From positions 248,001 through 312,000 of the forward strand of contig SUUZ01000001.1 of NCBI GenBank assembly GCA_015062235.1: a stretch of 64,000 nucleotides of DNA, given 5' to 3'. The first letter of the stretch is position 1; each line of letters starts with the position of its first letter. Under the pieces are notes generated by a model. The model did no database searches. It was not told the origin of the DNA and was given only the letters and a program-made list of their open reading frames with translations. The stretch is from Alphaproteobacteria bacterium. GTDB lineage: Bacteria; Pseudomonadota; Alphaproteobacteria; RF32; CAG-239. This document shows positions 26,350 to 35,180 of the stretch, piece by piece. A program made the translations under genes and the position numbers.

Positions 26350-26385
26350 GCCAAAAAAATACCTAACACTTTCAGTGTGTTAGGT
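26350..26385 (-). terminator. intrinsic terminator after tRNA-Trp
   Basis: 9-bp stem ACCTAACAC / GTGTTAGGT with a seven-base loop, then ATTTTTTTGG on the minus strand, seven bases after the tRNA CCA end. Confidence 0.85.
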
Positions 26386-26391
26386 AAATTT

Positions 26392-26467
26392 TGGCAGGGG
26401 CAGTAAGATTCGAACTCACGACACCCGGTTTTGGAGACCGGTGCTCTACCAACTGAGCTATACCCCT
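26392..26467 (-). tRNA. trnW: tRNA-Trp (CCA)
   Basis: Minus-strand cloverleaf: acceptor AGGGGTA pairs with TGCCCCT. The D-loop is AGCTCAGTTGGTAGAGC, the anticodon loop CTCCAAA with anticodon CCA, and the T-arm GTGAGTTCGAATCTTAC. Discriminator G73 and an encoded CCA end are present. tRNA-Trp next to secE-nusG is an old conserved neighbourhood, here interrupted. Confidence 0.97.
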
Positions 26468-26531
26468 AGCTAATAAAGTGATTTCACTAATACATAACAT
26501 TTGCCAATAAATCAAGCTTTTTTTTCATTTA

Positions 26532-27413
26532 TTAGTCAATTTGTTCTAATGTTGCACTTTCAGCATCTAATCTATATGAAACTCCGCATTTTAAAACAAA
26601 TCTTTCCTTAAAATGCCCATAATTAAAATCTTTAATTATCGGAATATTAACCTGTTGTGCAAAATCATCTACTACACTTTCAACACTACCATGTGTTTCA
26701 TGATTCTCACACTCACTAAACTTACCAAACACTATTCCTTTAACACCCTTAAATGTTGGATTATATTTTAGTTGGGTAAGCATTAGTTTCAACTTATAAG
26801 ATTTTTCGCACTCATCTTCTAACAACAAAATTTTATTAGTTAAATCTGGATAATACGGTGTTCCTGACAAATCAGAAATTGCAGACATATTTCCACCAAT
26901 TAAAATTCCTTCTACAACACCTTTATTTACACAACTTCCTGATTGTGCTACAAATTTAATATTATTCAAAAAACTCCTAAAACCATCATCTACTAAACTG
27001 TCGATTTTACCATCTCTAAAATCATACTCTGGAATAAAACCTGTAACATAAGAATTACCAGTTTTAGCATATACCGCAAATTGCAACGAAGTCGTATCAG
27101 AAAAACCTATGATAGGTTTATCATGTTTTTTTATTACATCAAAATCCAAATATTCTAAAACCCTCAATGCTGATGCACCACCATGAACTGCAACTAAAGC
27201 ATCTATAGTTTCATCTTTATAAGCTGCCATAATATCTTCAGCCTTCTCTCTAGCCTGAAATGTATCAAGCATTGTACCCTTTAATACCGTTGGCATCATT
27301 ATAACTTCCAAACCTAGTGCTTTGAAATATTGCAACCATAAATCTTGGTTAAATATCCTTTTTGATAGCATAACTGAAGGAGAAATAATCGCAATTTTTT
27401 TTATTTTTCTCAT
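26532..27413 (-). CDS. S66 family peptidase (LD-carboxypeptidase-like), second copy
   Basis: 293 aa, cytoplasmic by lack of signal. S66 hallmarks: AVHGGASALRVLEYLDFDVI, nucleophile in PIIGFSDTTSLQF, Glu in ILLLEDECEKSYKLK and His in DFNYGHFKERFVLKCG. It is shorter than the copy at 13.2 kb and lacks that copy's central insertion, so it is a different subfamily. It starts nine bases after tolA (GAGGAG site) and so is transcribed with the tol genes. A murein-recycling role would fit the envelope context but is inference. Confidence 0.85.
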   Translation of the reverse strand: MRKIKKIAIISPSVMLSKRIFNQDLWLQYFKALGLEVIMMPTVLKGTMLDTFQAREKAEDIMAAYKDETIDALVAVHGGASALRVLEYLDFDVIKKHDKPIIGFSDTTSLQFAVYAKTGNSYVTGFIPEYDFRDGKIDSLVDDGFRSFLNNIKFVAQSGSCVNKGVVEGILIGGNMSAISDLSGTPYYPDLTNKILLLEDECEKSYKLKLMLTQLKYNPTFKGVKGIVFGKFSECENHETHGSVESVVDDFAQQVNIPIIKDFNYGHFKERFVLKCGVSYRLDAESATLEQID

Positions 27414-27422
27414 TTTATCTCC

Positions 27423-28367
27423 TCATCTAACCGACTGATCAATTGGATTAAACCTCAAACGCAGGACACGCCACTCATCATATTTTTCAGCATATTTTTC
27501 AGATAATATTTTATATGGTGCACAAATATAAACTGCTCTTTTAGCGCTATCTGCAACCGAACGAAAATGATTATCTGTATTATACCTTGTTGTATTTTGA
27601 ACTTCTACCGAACGCACACTACCATCTTGATTAAGCTGTGCTTTAATTTCGATAATCATATCTTCAATACCCATCGCACCAGGATCTAAATTCCAACAAG
27701 CTCTAAGTTGTCCAGCTAAAGCATCCATCTCCGAAATTGAAAGCTCGCTAAAATAAGAACCTACTGCTCCTCCTTCAACTCCCATATTAGCAACATTTGT
27801 TCCTTCTTTAATTGTTGCCACAGAACTAACATTTGCTTCTTTTTCCAAAGCATCAACGCTAGCCAACAAACTCTTCAATGGATTTGCTAATTGCGGTTCT
27901 TCTTTTTTCTCTTGTTTTTTTACTTCTTTTTTAGGTTCTTGTTTTTTTATTTGCTCTTTTTTAGGCTGAGGCTTCTTAGGCTGTGCTTTGAGCTTAGGCT
28001 TTTTAGGTTGCGGAGCAACTAAAAAATCTTTTTTAGCTTCTTCTGGTTTTGCTGCAGGCTTTTGTTCCTTTGGTTCTTCATTAATTTTTTCTTTTTTTAC
28101 TTCTGGCTCAATTTTGGGTTTTGTTTCTTCTTTTGTATATTTATTTTCAATCTTACGTTTTACTTGACTAGCCTCTTTATCCTCATCACCAAATTTTGCT
28201 TTTGGTGGAAGATTTGTCATTTCAGATATTTTAACATCTTTCAAATCTACAATTATAGGAACTTGGCTTGGTTGGGAGCGATTCCACCAAAACATAGGCA
28301 CCTCTATAATAAGTAGCAGAAAAACCGCTATGTGCAAAGCTATTGATTTTTTCAGTGCCGAATTCAT
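27423..28367 (-). CDS. tolA: Tol system protein TolA (TolA/TonB-like)
   Basis: 314 aa. One N-terminal membrane anchor (ALHIAVFLLLIIEVPMFWW) leads to a long Lys/Glu/Pro-rich stalk (about residues 65-165), then a C-terminal domain (LSISEMDALAGQLRACWNLDPGAM...DMIIEIKAQLNQDGSV...) typical of alphaproteobacterial TolA. It spans the periplasm and is energised by TolQR. It follows tolR by six bases. tolB, pal and cpoB, which normally follow tolA, are not here; an S66 peptidase and tRNA-Trp follow instead. Confidence 0.9.
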   Translation of the reverse strand: MNSALKKSIALHIAVFLLLIIEVPMFWWNRSQPSQVPIIVDLKDVKISEMTNLPPKAKFGDEDKEASQVKRKIENKYTKEETKPKIEPEVKKEKINEEPKEQKPAAKPEEAKKDFLVAPQPKKPKLKAQPKKPQPKKEQIKKQEPKKEVKKQEKKEEPQLANPLKSLLASVDALEKEANVSSVATIKEGTNVANMGVEGGAVGSYFSELSISEMDALAGQLRACWNLDPGAMGIEDMIIEIKAQLNQDGSVRSVEVQNTTRYNTDNHFRSVADSAKRAVYICAPYKILSEKYAEKYDEWRVLRLRFNPIDQSVR

Positions 28368-28373
28368 TTTAAT

Positions 28374-28802
28374 TTACTTTTTCCTATTAAGCTTAGGTTC
28401 TGTCTTTAATCCAACTTTATCAAATCCTGCTTCTTTCAAAATAGCCATCAATCCAATAACTCGACCATATTCTGCTCCAGTATCACCAGAAATCGTAACT
28501 GTAACTTCATTGTTTTGTTTTTTGATAGCATTAAGCTTTCCTACAATTTTATCTGCTGAAACTTCCGTCTGTCCAATATAGTAATAACCATCTTTATCAA
28601 CACTAATATTAATTGATGTATCTTCTCCTTCTAAAGCTTTTCCTCCTACTTTAGGCAAATCAAGTGCAATACCTGATGTCATTAATGGTGCGGCCACCAT
28701 AAATACCACCAACAAAACCATCATAATATCCATCAAATTGGTGATATTAATTTCTGAATTAAGCTGATAACGAGTTGATCTGCGTCTAGTATTAATTTTC
28801 AT
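28374..28802 (-). CDS. tolR: Tol system protein TolR (ExbD family)
   Basis: 142 aa. One membrane segment holds the conserved Asp (NITNLMDIMMVLLVVFMVAAPLM), followed by the periplasmic domain with LPKVGG and ending in KVGLKTEPKL. Partner of TolQ in the proton-driven motor that energises TolA. It begins two bases after tolQ. Confidence 0.94.
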   Translation of the reverse strand: MKINTRRRSTRYQLNSEINITNLMDIMMVLLVVFMVAAPLMTSGIALDLPKVGGKALEGEDTSINISVDKDGYYYIGQTEVSADKIVGKLNAIKKQNNEVTVTISGDTGAEYGRVIGLMAILKEAGFDKVGLKTEPKLNRKK

Positions 28803-28804
28803 TT

Positions 28805-29542
28805 TTACTCACCTGCCATTTCTGCCCTAATAGCGGTATCATCAATCTCACGTGATAAAATAGTTGAAAATTCTGACATAAATGCTTCCAATTTTTTGGC
28901 ATACCTATCCAAATCAGAAGAAATCTTATTATAAGCAACCACTGCTGGAATAGCTGCAATCAAGCCAAATGCCGTTGTAAATAAAGCCTCTGCAATACCT
29001 GGAGCCATCGCTGACAAAGAATTACTTTGCGTTAGAGCAATTGCATTAAAACTATTAATAATTCCCCAAACTGTACCAAACAAACCAACAAGCGGTGCAA
29101 CTGACCCCGTAGATGCCAAAAAACCTAAACGAGTTTCCAAAGCATCCAAATCCTTATCCATAGTAACCATCATAGCTTTTTCTATACGTTGCTGCAATGA
29201 AACACCGCGCAATCCTCTATCAGTTTTAGACTTCAAAATATTAGTACGCTTCCACTCTTTCATTGCTGCAACAAACATATCTGCCATAGGTTCATTAGGA
29301 TGAGCTCCCAAGGCATCATATAGTCTATCTAATGAACCACCAGACCAAAATTTTTCCTCAAACTTAGCTGTGCGTTGTTTCAACTGGCGAAGTGTTCCTA
29401 TTTTTTCAAAAATAATAGCCCACGACCAAACAGAAGCTAAAATCAAACCGATTAAAACCACCTTGGTAACTGTATCTGACGACCATAATAAATCCCACAT
29501 TGAAGAATTATTAGCAACTTCCTTTATTACTTCTGTTTCCAT
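28805..29542 (-). CDS. tolQ: Tol system protein TolQ (MotA/ExbB family)
   Basis: Three membrane segments with the conserved large cytoplasmic loop. LETRLGFLASTGSVAPLVGLFGTVWGIINSF and GIAEALFTTAFGLIAAIPAVVAYNKI are MotA/TolQ/ExbB proton-channel signatures. I start at the ATG at 29542, with AGGG eight bases upstream; the track start at 29560 is a TTG. 245 aa. It heads the tolQ-tolR-tolA block after ybgC. Confidence 0.94.
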   Translation of the reverse strand: METEVIKEVANNSSMWDLLWSSDTVTKVVLIGLILASVWSWAIIFEKIGTLRQLKQRTAKFEEKFWSGGSLDRLYDALGAHPNEPMADMFVAAMKEWKRTNILKSKTDRGLRGVSLQQRIEKAMMVTMDKDLDALETRLGFLASTGSVAPLVGLFGTVWGIINSFNAIALTQSNSLSAMAPGIAEALFTTAFGLIAAIPAVVAYNKISSDLDRYAKKLEAFMSEFSTILSREIDDTAIRAEMAGE

Positions 29543-29693
29543 TATATTTTCCCTAAACAAAAAACAAACTTATCACAATTTTATTTACAACATAGCAAAA
29601 AACATTAAATTTTCAATTAACCAAATTAAGTTTTTAGCAAAAAAATAAAAACAACAAAACAACTAAAAAATAGTTCAAGTAATTGAAAATTAT

Positions 29694-30134
29694 CTAAACT
29701 AGTTTTTCCATTAATAACCTTGGTATTCTCACAGGTTTTTTAGTTGCCAAGGATATGTGAGCAACTTTAATATTTATTGCCACCAAAACATCTTGCCCAC
29801 GCCTTATTTCTTGATGCATTGTTGCTGTAACTCCTCCCAGATTAGTAACTCTACAACTAACAATCAATTCATCATCTAAAACAGCTGGAGCCATATAATC
29901 AGCCTCACAATGACGTACAACCCAAGCTGTCTTTTCAGGACTTTGCAAATCATCTTGTTGCTTTGCACCCAAAGAGCGAATAAATTCAGTACGACATCTC
30001 TCTGCAAAACGTAAATAATTTGCATAATAGACTATACCTCCAGCATCAGTATCTTCATAATAAACTCTAACAGGAAACAAAAACTCTTTATCAACTAATT
30101 CACCTTTAGCTGGTGCAACAGACTTAACTATCAT
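29694..30134 (-). CDS. ybgC: acyl-CoA thioesterase YbgC
   Basis: 146 aa hot-dog fold thioesterase of the Tol-Pal cluster. FPVRVYYEDTDAGGIVYYANYLRFAERCRTEFIR carries the catalytic Asp of the YbgC/4-hydroxybenzoyl-CoA thioesterase family. It follows ruvB by three bases. About 150 A/T-rich bases separate it from tolQ. Confidence 0.93.
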   Translation of the reverse strand: MIVKSVAPAKGELVDKEFLFPVRVYYEDTDAGGIVYYANYLRFAERCRTEFIRSLGAKQQDDLQSPEKTAWVVRHCEADYMAPAVLDDELIVSCRVTNLGGVTATMHQEIRRGQDVLVAINIKVAHISLATKKPVRIPRLLMEKLV

Positions 30135-30137
30135 ATT

Positions 30138-31187
30138 CTATCCTTCCAATAAATCTAATTGTGGATTATATTTTTCTTTTTTTAACTTAGGAACACCCAA
30201 ATATTGACACCCTAAATCTGAAATAACACGACCTCTGGGCGTTCTTTGTAAAAAACCCAATTTTAACAAAAATGGTTCAATAACTTCCTCTATAGTATCA
30301 CGTTCTTCAGATAAAGCCGCTGCCAAAGTATCTGCTCCAACAGGACCTCCTCCATAATTTTGTAAAATGCAATTTAAATAGCGTCTATCAAAAGCATCCA
30401 AACCAAAATCATCAACATCTAGTCTTTTTAATGCCCCATCAGCAATCTTATTATCTATTTCAACAGCTCCGCAAACAGCACCAAAGTCTCTTACTCTACG
30501 TAACAGACGCCCTGCAACACGAGGAGTACCTCTAGAGCGTTTCGCTATTTCTAATGCACCCACTTCAGACAACGGCATATCCAAAAGCCTTGCCCCTCGC
30601 AACACAATTTTTTGCAAATCTTCTGGTGAATAAAAATCAAGCCTTAAAGGAATACCAAACCTTTCTCTTAACGGTGTTGAAAGCATACCTGAACGAGTTG
30701 TAGCTCCAATCAATGTGAAAGGTTGTAAATCAATTCTAACTGATCTTGCTGATGGTCCTTCACCAATAATTAAATCAAGCTGAAAGTCTTCCATTGCTGA
30801 GTAAAGCACTTCTTCAATTGCTGGATTTAAACGGTGAATTTCATCAATAAACAAAACATCATTACGTTCAAGGTTCGTTAAAATCGCAGCCAAATCACCA
30901 GATTTTGAAATCATCGGAGCTGATGTAGCCCTAAAACCAACGCCTAATTCTTTCGCTACAATTGAGGCTAAAGTTGTTTTACCAAGCCCAGGGGGACCAA
31001 ACAACAATACATGATCTAAAGCATCTCCACGCCCTCTCGCTGCATCAATAAAAACTTTTAAATTTTCACAAACAGATTTTTGCCCAACAAAATCAGCCAA
31101 ACAATTTGGTCGCAAACTAACTGGCATAGCTGTATTATTTTCATCATCTGCCTGCTTTTGAGGACTAACAACTCTTTCATCAATCAT
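30138..31187 (-). CDS. ruvB: Holliday junction branch migration helicase RuvB
   Basis: 349 aa AAA+ motor. Walker [14 protein letters not shown], Walker [12 protein letters not shown], sensor [18 protein letters not shown] and the C-terminal winged helix ([15 protein letters not shown]). It forms hexamers that drive branch migration on RuvA-bound junctions. Its start overlaps the ruvA stop by four bases. Confidence 0.98.
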   Translation of the reverse strand: MIDERVVSPQKQADDENNTAMPVSLRPNCLADFVGQKSVCENLKVFIDAARGRGDALDHVLLFGPPGLGKTTLASIVAKELGVGFRATSAPMISKSGDLAAILTNLERNDVLFIDEIHRLNPAIEEVLYSAMEDFQLDLIIGEGPSARSVRIDLQPFTLIGATTRSGMLSTPLRERFGIPLRLDFYSPEDLQKIVLRGARLLDMPLSEVGALEIAKRSRGTPRVAGRLLRRVRDFGAVCGAVEIDNKIADGALKRLDVDDFGLDAFDRRYLNCILQNYGGGPVGADTLAAALSEERDTIEEVIEPFLLKLGFLQRTPRGRVISDLGCQYLGVPKLKKEKYNPQLDLLEG

Positions 31188-31855
31188 CTAATCTGCTCCT
31201 TAGCAAATTCTTTTAAAGATAAACGAATAACCTCACTCATATCAGCTTCAGGTTTTTGACTTAGTACCCGATTAACAGCTTTATATGCTTCTAATCTTTG
31301 GTATCCAAGATTAACCAACGCTGAGATCGCATCTTCCATTTTGGTAGGATCATCATCTCGAGCAACTAAATTATCTTCATAATTCAAAATATCAGTTGCT
31401 TCGTTATCTGAATTTAACGTCATATTTATATTCTTGGAAATCTCAGCTATTGGTACACTAACAATCTTATCTTTTAATTCGGTAACAATACGGGCTGCTA
31501 ATTTTGGCCCTACACCATTTGCTCTAGCAAACGATGTTTTATCTTGTGCAGCAATAGCTTGTGCTAATTGACTTGGCGTTAGTACAGATAAAATTGCCAA
31601 ACAAACTTTTGCACCAACACCCTGCACTCTGGTTAATGTATTAAACCATTCTTTTTCCCATACATCAGCAAAACCATAAAGAGAAATACTATCTTCTCTT
31701 ACAACAGTTTCAATCAACAAACTAACAGTTCCATTAAGAACCAAACGACCCAAAGTTTTTGCAGAAGCAAAAACTAAATATCCAACACCATTAACATCAA
31801 TAATCAAATAGTCCTCAGCTATCGTGTCTACCACACCTTTTAGTTTGGCAATCAT
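31184..31855 (-). CDS. ruvA: Holliday junction binding protein RuvA
   Basis: 223 aa. Domain I ([26 protein letters not shown]), two helix-hairpin-helix motifs ([37 protein letters not shown]) and the C-terminal RuvB-binding helices ([19 protein letters not shown]). An acidic linker of about 40 residues is slightly long. ruvC is separated from it by an HD gene and an orphan gene, and ruvAB has its own likely promoter. Confidence 0.97.
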   Translation of the reverse strand: MIAKLKGVVDTIAEDYLIIDVNGVGYLVFASAKTLGRLVLNGTVSLLIETVVREDSISLYGFADVWEKEWFNTLTRVQGVGAKVCLAILSVLTPSQLAQAIAAQDKTSFARANGVGPKLAARIVTELKDKIVSVPIAEISKNINMTLNSDNEATDILNYEDNLVARDDDPTKMEDAISALVNLGYQRLEAYKAVNRVLSQKPEADMSEVIRLSLKEFAKEQIR

Positions 31856-31889
31856 TTATTTACCTCAATATTTTTAATCTACTAATTAG

Positions 31890-31916
31890 AGTATACAATA
31901 AACCATAACCTTGCAA
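31890..31916 (-). promoter_or_regulatory. candidate promoter for ruvAB
   Basis: Minus-strand TTGCAA, 15 bases, TATACT, 35 bases before ruvA and after the terminator of the upstream orphan gene. The spacing is short, so this is moderate evidence. Confidence 0.45.
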
Positions 31917-31936
31917 GTATCTTTTTTAATTATCAG

Positions 31937-31990
31937 AACAAAAAAAGAACGAGCATTAAAATATCACCAAGATATTTCAATACTCGCTCT
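31937..31990 (-). terminator. intrinsic terminator of the 32-kb orphan gene
   Basis: Long stem of about 19 bp with few mismatches (GAGCGAGTATTGAAATATC / GATATTTTAATGCTCGTTC), TTGGT loop, then TTTTTTTG on the minus strand. Confidence 0.9.
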
Positions 31991-32005
31991 CAATAAAATC
32001 ATTCG

Positions 32006-32977
32006 TTATTCACTAAGTGTCTGATTGATTCTCTTAACCTTAGTAAAATCATGAACCATTCTAATAATGACTCCCTTACCAATAGGAAACTCAATGTCCC
32101 AGTCACCTTTAATGTATACAAAAGTAACCCCTACATCCTCAATAGGATTCGTAAAAACAACATCCTTTAGAGGATTATTTATCTTGTTACGACGATAGTT
32201 ACCTTCCGCAACGTAGATAATCCTACCGACATTGAACAATCTTTTCAATCTGCGCCAATCTTTATTAAGAATACATCCTAACCTTCTAACGACTCTTTTT
32301 TTATCATTACCGATGTATTCATCTACAGAACCAGCCGAAAAATCATAGTTCGAAATAGTTTGGTAAACATTCACTTTTCGGGCATAAACCTGACGAAAAG
32401 CCCTAGTGTATTCTTCAAGTTTTGCTTTAAAATTTCTCGTAATCTCAGGAACATCCCAGACATCATCCCAATCAAGAAGCATCATAACTTCTGCAGGTCT
32501 AAATGCCAGAACAAAAACTACTTCACCCTCTACGGCTAATACCACTTCAGGAAAATCTAGTTCAAATCCATACTGATAAGAGAACTCTGTCCAAAGCTCA
32601 ACAACCTTAATTTTTGAATCTGCACAAGAATTACTTACCACAGCAAAATTGGTAAGATTATCTCTTCGCCTAACAGCAAAACGATAAGGTGTATTCAAAA
32701 GTTCTTCACCTTTACCCAATTCCCTAGAAAGCTTCCATCTTTCAATATACGATAATGCTCTTCCTACTCGTTCATTTGCAACAAAAGCTTTAATCTCTTT
32801 AGGATCTAAAACTTTATCAAATGTTGGTACTGTACTCAGAACGTCAAGATTACTCTTAAGACTCAGCTGTCTGATACAACAACTATAATTAGCTCGTTCT
32901 TCTGGAACATCAGCTAACTCTGCATATTTCTTTAAAGAAACACGCAATTTTTCCTTAATCAATTTTTGTTTTGTCAT
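32006..32977 (-). CDS. hypothetical protein, 323 aa, inserted between ruvC-HD and ruvAB
   Basis: Not recognised. Soluble and charged, with no signal peptide or membrane helix. The N-terminal third is helical and basic; the middle is richer in beta and aromatic residues (VVLAVEGEVVFVLAFRPAEVMMLLDWDDVWDVPE); the C-terminal part includes KRVVRRLGCILNKDWRRLKRLF. No catalytic motif is evident. It has its own promoter (TTGATA-N16-TATAAT), no Shine-Dalgarno and a very strong terminator, so it is a self-contained unit within an otherwise conserved recombination operon. Confidence 0.75.
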   Translation of the reverse strand: MTKQKLIKEKLRVSLKKYAELADVPEERANYSCCIRQLSLKSNLDVLSTVPTFDKVLDPKEIKAFVANERVGRALSYIERWKLSRELGKGEELLNTPYRFAVRRRDNLTNFAVVSNSCADSKIKVVELWTEFSYQYGFELDFPEVVLAVEGEVVFVLAFRPAEVMMLLDWDDVWDVPEITRNFKAKLEEYTRAFRQVYARKVNVYQTISNYDFSAGSVDEYIGNDKKRVVRRLGCILNKDWRRLKRLFNVGRIIYVAEGNYRRNKINNPLKDVVFTNPIEDVGVTFVYIKGDWDIEFPIGKGVIIRMVHDFTKVKRINQTLSE

Positions 32978-33025
32978 AAACTTAAATATTTTATAGTGAA
33001 TAAATAATATTAAATAAGTGCAGTG

Positions 33026-33053
33026 ATTATATACAATAAAATTTATTTATCAA
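33026..33053 (-). promoter_or_regulatory. sigma-70-type promoter of the 32-kb orphan gene
   Basis: Minus-strand TTGATA, 16 bases, perfect TATAAT, starting directly after the stop codon of the HD gene and about 50 bases before the orphan gene. Confidence 0.72.
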
Positions 33054-33764
33054 CTAATTAAATGAAATATCTTCTCTTTGTAAATAGTTATTCAAATATT
33101 CAGTCCATTCAGGAACATTATTTTCATCAAAATAACCATATAAAAAGTCAACCATCCTTTTTAGACGTATTTTGGACTGTTCTTTACCTGAATCTGTCAT
33201 CATCATTTTGCCTAGACGCAGTGTTTTTTCAAAAAAATGATTTATACAATTATCTGCTTTTCGCCCTTTCCTTTTATATTCTTCCGCAGAAAGATTTATC
33301 TCAGGCCATACTTTTTTATCAAAAACAGGGGTTCCATATTTCTGGCATCTTGCAAAAGCATAATTTAGCGTACGAACTATGCCATTAACACCTAATGCAT
33401 CAAGCATATCTGCATCTGAAACTATTTTTCCTTCCGTTGTAGTGGGTCTAATACCAACTAACGACTTTGAATATCCCATATTGGCAATAACTTCACAAAC
33501 TTTTGCTTGGGTATCAAAACTAACACCACACTCATTCATTATTCTCTTAGCATTAGTCAAATTATCGGCTGCATCTTGACCAAAAAGTTTATAGTCATCA
33601 GCGTCATGCAATAGTGCTGCTAAAATAACAATAGTTTCATCAGCTTTTTCTAATTGCAATAATTTCAAGGCAATATCGCATACTCTTTCTACATGGTCAA
33701 AACCATGACCACAATTATCTTGATTCATATGATTTTTTACTTTTTCTTTTATTTTTTCTATCAT
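33054..33764 (-). CDS. HD-domain phosphohydrolase
   Basis: 236 aa, HD superfamily. Metal ligands: His in HGFDHVERV and the His-Asp pair in AALLHDADD, then Asp in VSDADMLDALG. It looks like the YedJ/HDIG-type small hydrolases; the substrate, possibly a nucleotide, is unknown. Its start overlaps the ruvC stop by four bases, so it is translated with ruvC. Confidence 0.85.
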   Translation of the reverse strand: MIEKIKEKVKNHMNQDNCGHGFDHVERVCDIALKLLQLEKADETIVILAALLHDADDYKLFGQDAADNLTNAKRIMNECGVSFDTQAKVCEVIANMGYSKSLVGIRPTTTEGKIVSDADMLDALGVNGIVRTLNYAFARCQKYGTPVFDKKVWPEINLSAEEYKRKGRKADNCINHFFEKTLRLGKMMMTDSGKEQSKIRLKRMVDFLYGYFDENNVPEWTEYLNNYLQREDISFN

Positions 33765-34246
33765 TTTTTTATCCCATAAGCATTACGATATTGAAAATGA
33801 CAAAGTGCTATAGCTAAAGCATCTGATGAATCGTTATTCTTAGGTTTACAACCTGGTAACAAAATTTTTACCATAGTTTCTACCTGACCTTTTGCTGCTT
33901 TACCAACACCGACAACAGCTTTCTTAACTTTATTTGGTTCATACTCTGTAACTCCAATACCAAATTGTGCTGGTGTCATAATTACTACTCCTCGAGCCAT
34001 ACCAAGCTTAATCGTTGACATAGGATTAGCATTTAAAAAAACTTGTTCAATTGCTGCTTCATCTGGCCTATAAACTTCTATAACTTCACTCAAAACTTTA
34101 TTTATTAAGGCTAGCCTATTTCCAATAGCTGCCTTTGCGTCTGTCGGAATAAAGCCATCAGCAATATATTTAACCTTATTATTTTCAACCTCAATTATAC
34201 CCCACCCCGTAGAAGATAGGCTAGGATCAAGTCCCAAAATACGCAT
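33761..34246 (-). CDS. ruvC: Holliday junction resolvase RuvC
   Basis: 161 aa. The four acidic catalytic residues fit: Asp in ILGLDPSLSSTGWG, Glu in AAIEQVFLNANP, and the two Asp in NNDSSDALAIALCH. It cleaves junctions bound by RuvAB. It is first of the minus-strand unit ruvC-HD. Confidence 0.97.
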   Translation of the reverse strand: MRILGLDPSLSSTGWGIIEVENNKVKYIADGFIPTDAKAAIGNRLALINKVLSEVIEVYRPDEAAIEQVFLNANPMSTIKLGMARGVVIMTPAQFGIGVTEYEPNKVKKAVVGVGKAAKGQVETMVKILLPGCKPKNNDSSDALAIALCHFQYRNAYGIKK

Positions 34247-34259
34247 ATTATCCTCTTTC

Positions 34260-34292
34260 GTAACAAAAAACTCCTCTTATTATAAAGAGGAG
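34260..34292 (-). terminator. intrinsic terminator after yebC
   Basis: Perfect 8-bp stem CTCCTCTT / AAGAGGAG with TATAAT loop, then TTTTTTGTT on the minus strand. It separates yebC from ruvC. Confidence 0.85.
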
Positions 34293-34338
34293 ACTTTTGT
34301 TTTGCAACATTATATTAAAGTTGCTCTTTGGTAAAATA

Positions 34339-35088
34339 TTAAACTAATTTTTCCAAAATATCTTCCGTAATTTCTGCATTATGATAAACTTTCTGGACAT
34401 CATCATCATCTTCTAAAGCATCAACAAAATCTAGAAACTTTTGTGCCGTTTCAACATCAACAATATCTGTTTTTACCATAGGTTTCCAATCAAGACGAGA
34501 AGCTGAAGGTGTACCATATTTTGCTTCTAATGCTTCTGTTACATTATTTAAATCATCTGGTAAAGTTTCAATATCGTGATGCTCGTCATCTGTAGCTACA
34601 TCATTGGCACCAGCTTCTAAAGCAGATTCAAACATAGTATCAGCATCAGCTGCAGCCAATGGATATTGAATGAAACCAATCCTTTCAAAATTAAAAGCAA
34701 CAGAACCTGTTTCACCCATAGCTCCACCACGCTTTCCAAAAATAGTGCGTACATTACCAGCTGTTCGGTTTTTATTATCAGTTAAACATTCAACAATTAC
34801 AGCAACTTTACCTGGACCAAATCCCTCATAACGTGTTGCAACATAATCATCCCCTCCAGCTGCTTGACTTGCCTTAGCAATAGCACGTTCTATATTATCT
34901 TTAGGCATACTTTCAGCTCTTGCTGCAGCAATAGCTAAACGTAAACGAGGATTTTTATCGGGATCAGGCATACCTGATTTTGCTGCCAAAGTAATATCTC
35001 TTGCCAATTTAGCAAATACTTTTGCTTTTTTAGCATCTTGTGCACCTTTACGATACATAATATTTTTAAACTGGGAGTGTCCTGCCAT
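34339..35088 (-). CDS. yebC: YebC/PmpR-family DNA-binding regulatory or translation-assisting protein
   Basis: 249 aa from the ATG of MAGHSQFKNIMYRKGAQDAKKAK, preceded by AAGGAG; the track start at 35109 is an upstream TTG. The conserved N-terminal signature and the three-domain layout (GSVAFNFERIG, EADTDDEH-like acidic loops) are clear. Members regulate transcription, and some help ribosomes at proline-rich stretches. In many genomes yebC neighbours ruvC, as here. Confidence 0.95.
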   Translation of the reverse strand: MAGHSQFKNIMYRKGAQDAKKAKVFAKLARDITLAAKSGMPDPDKNPRLRLAIAAARAESMPKDNIERAIAKASQAAGGDDYVATRYEGFGPGKVAVIVECLTDNKNRTAGNVRTIFGKRGGAMGETGSVAFNFERIGFIQYPLAAADADTMFESALEAGANDVATDDEHHDIETLPDDLNNVTEALEAKYGTPSASRLDWKPMVKTDIVDVETAQKFLDFVDALEDDDDVQKVYHNAEITEDILEKLV

Positions 35089-35180
35089 ATTTATAAGCTC
35101 CTTAACCAATTAAAATCATCCAAAATTAAGGATTTTATACATCAATGATTTCTGTTGTGCAAGATTTTTTTATTAAAAAA

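Noticed and set aside
27880-28130. Repetitive Lys/Pro/Glu coding region considered as a tandem DNA repeat
   Set aside because: It is the low-complexity TolA stalk, expected for this family, not a DNA repeat with a fixed unit.
28062-28316. 84-aa Phe-rich plus-strand ORF
   Set aside because: Antisense of the Lys/Glu-rich TolA stalk; its Phe runs are the complement of Lys codons.
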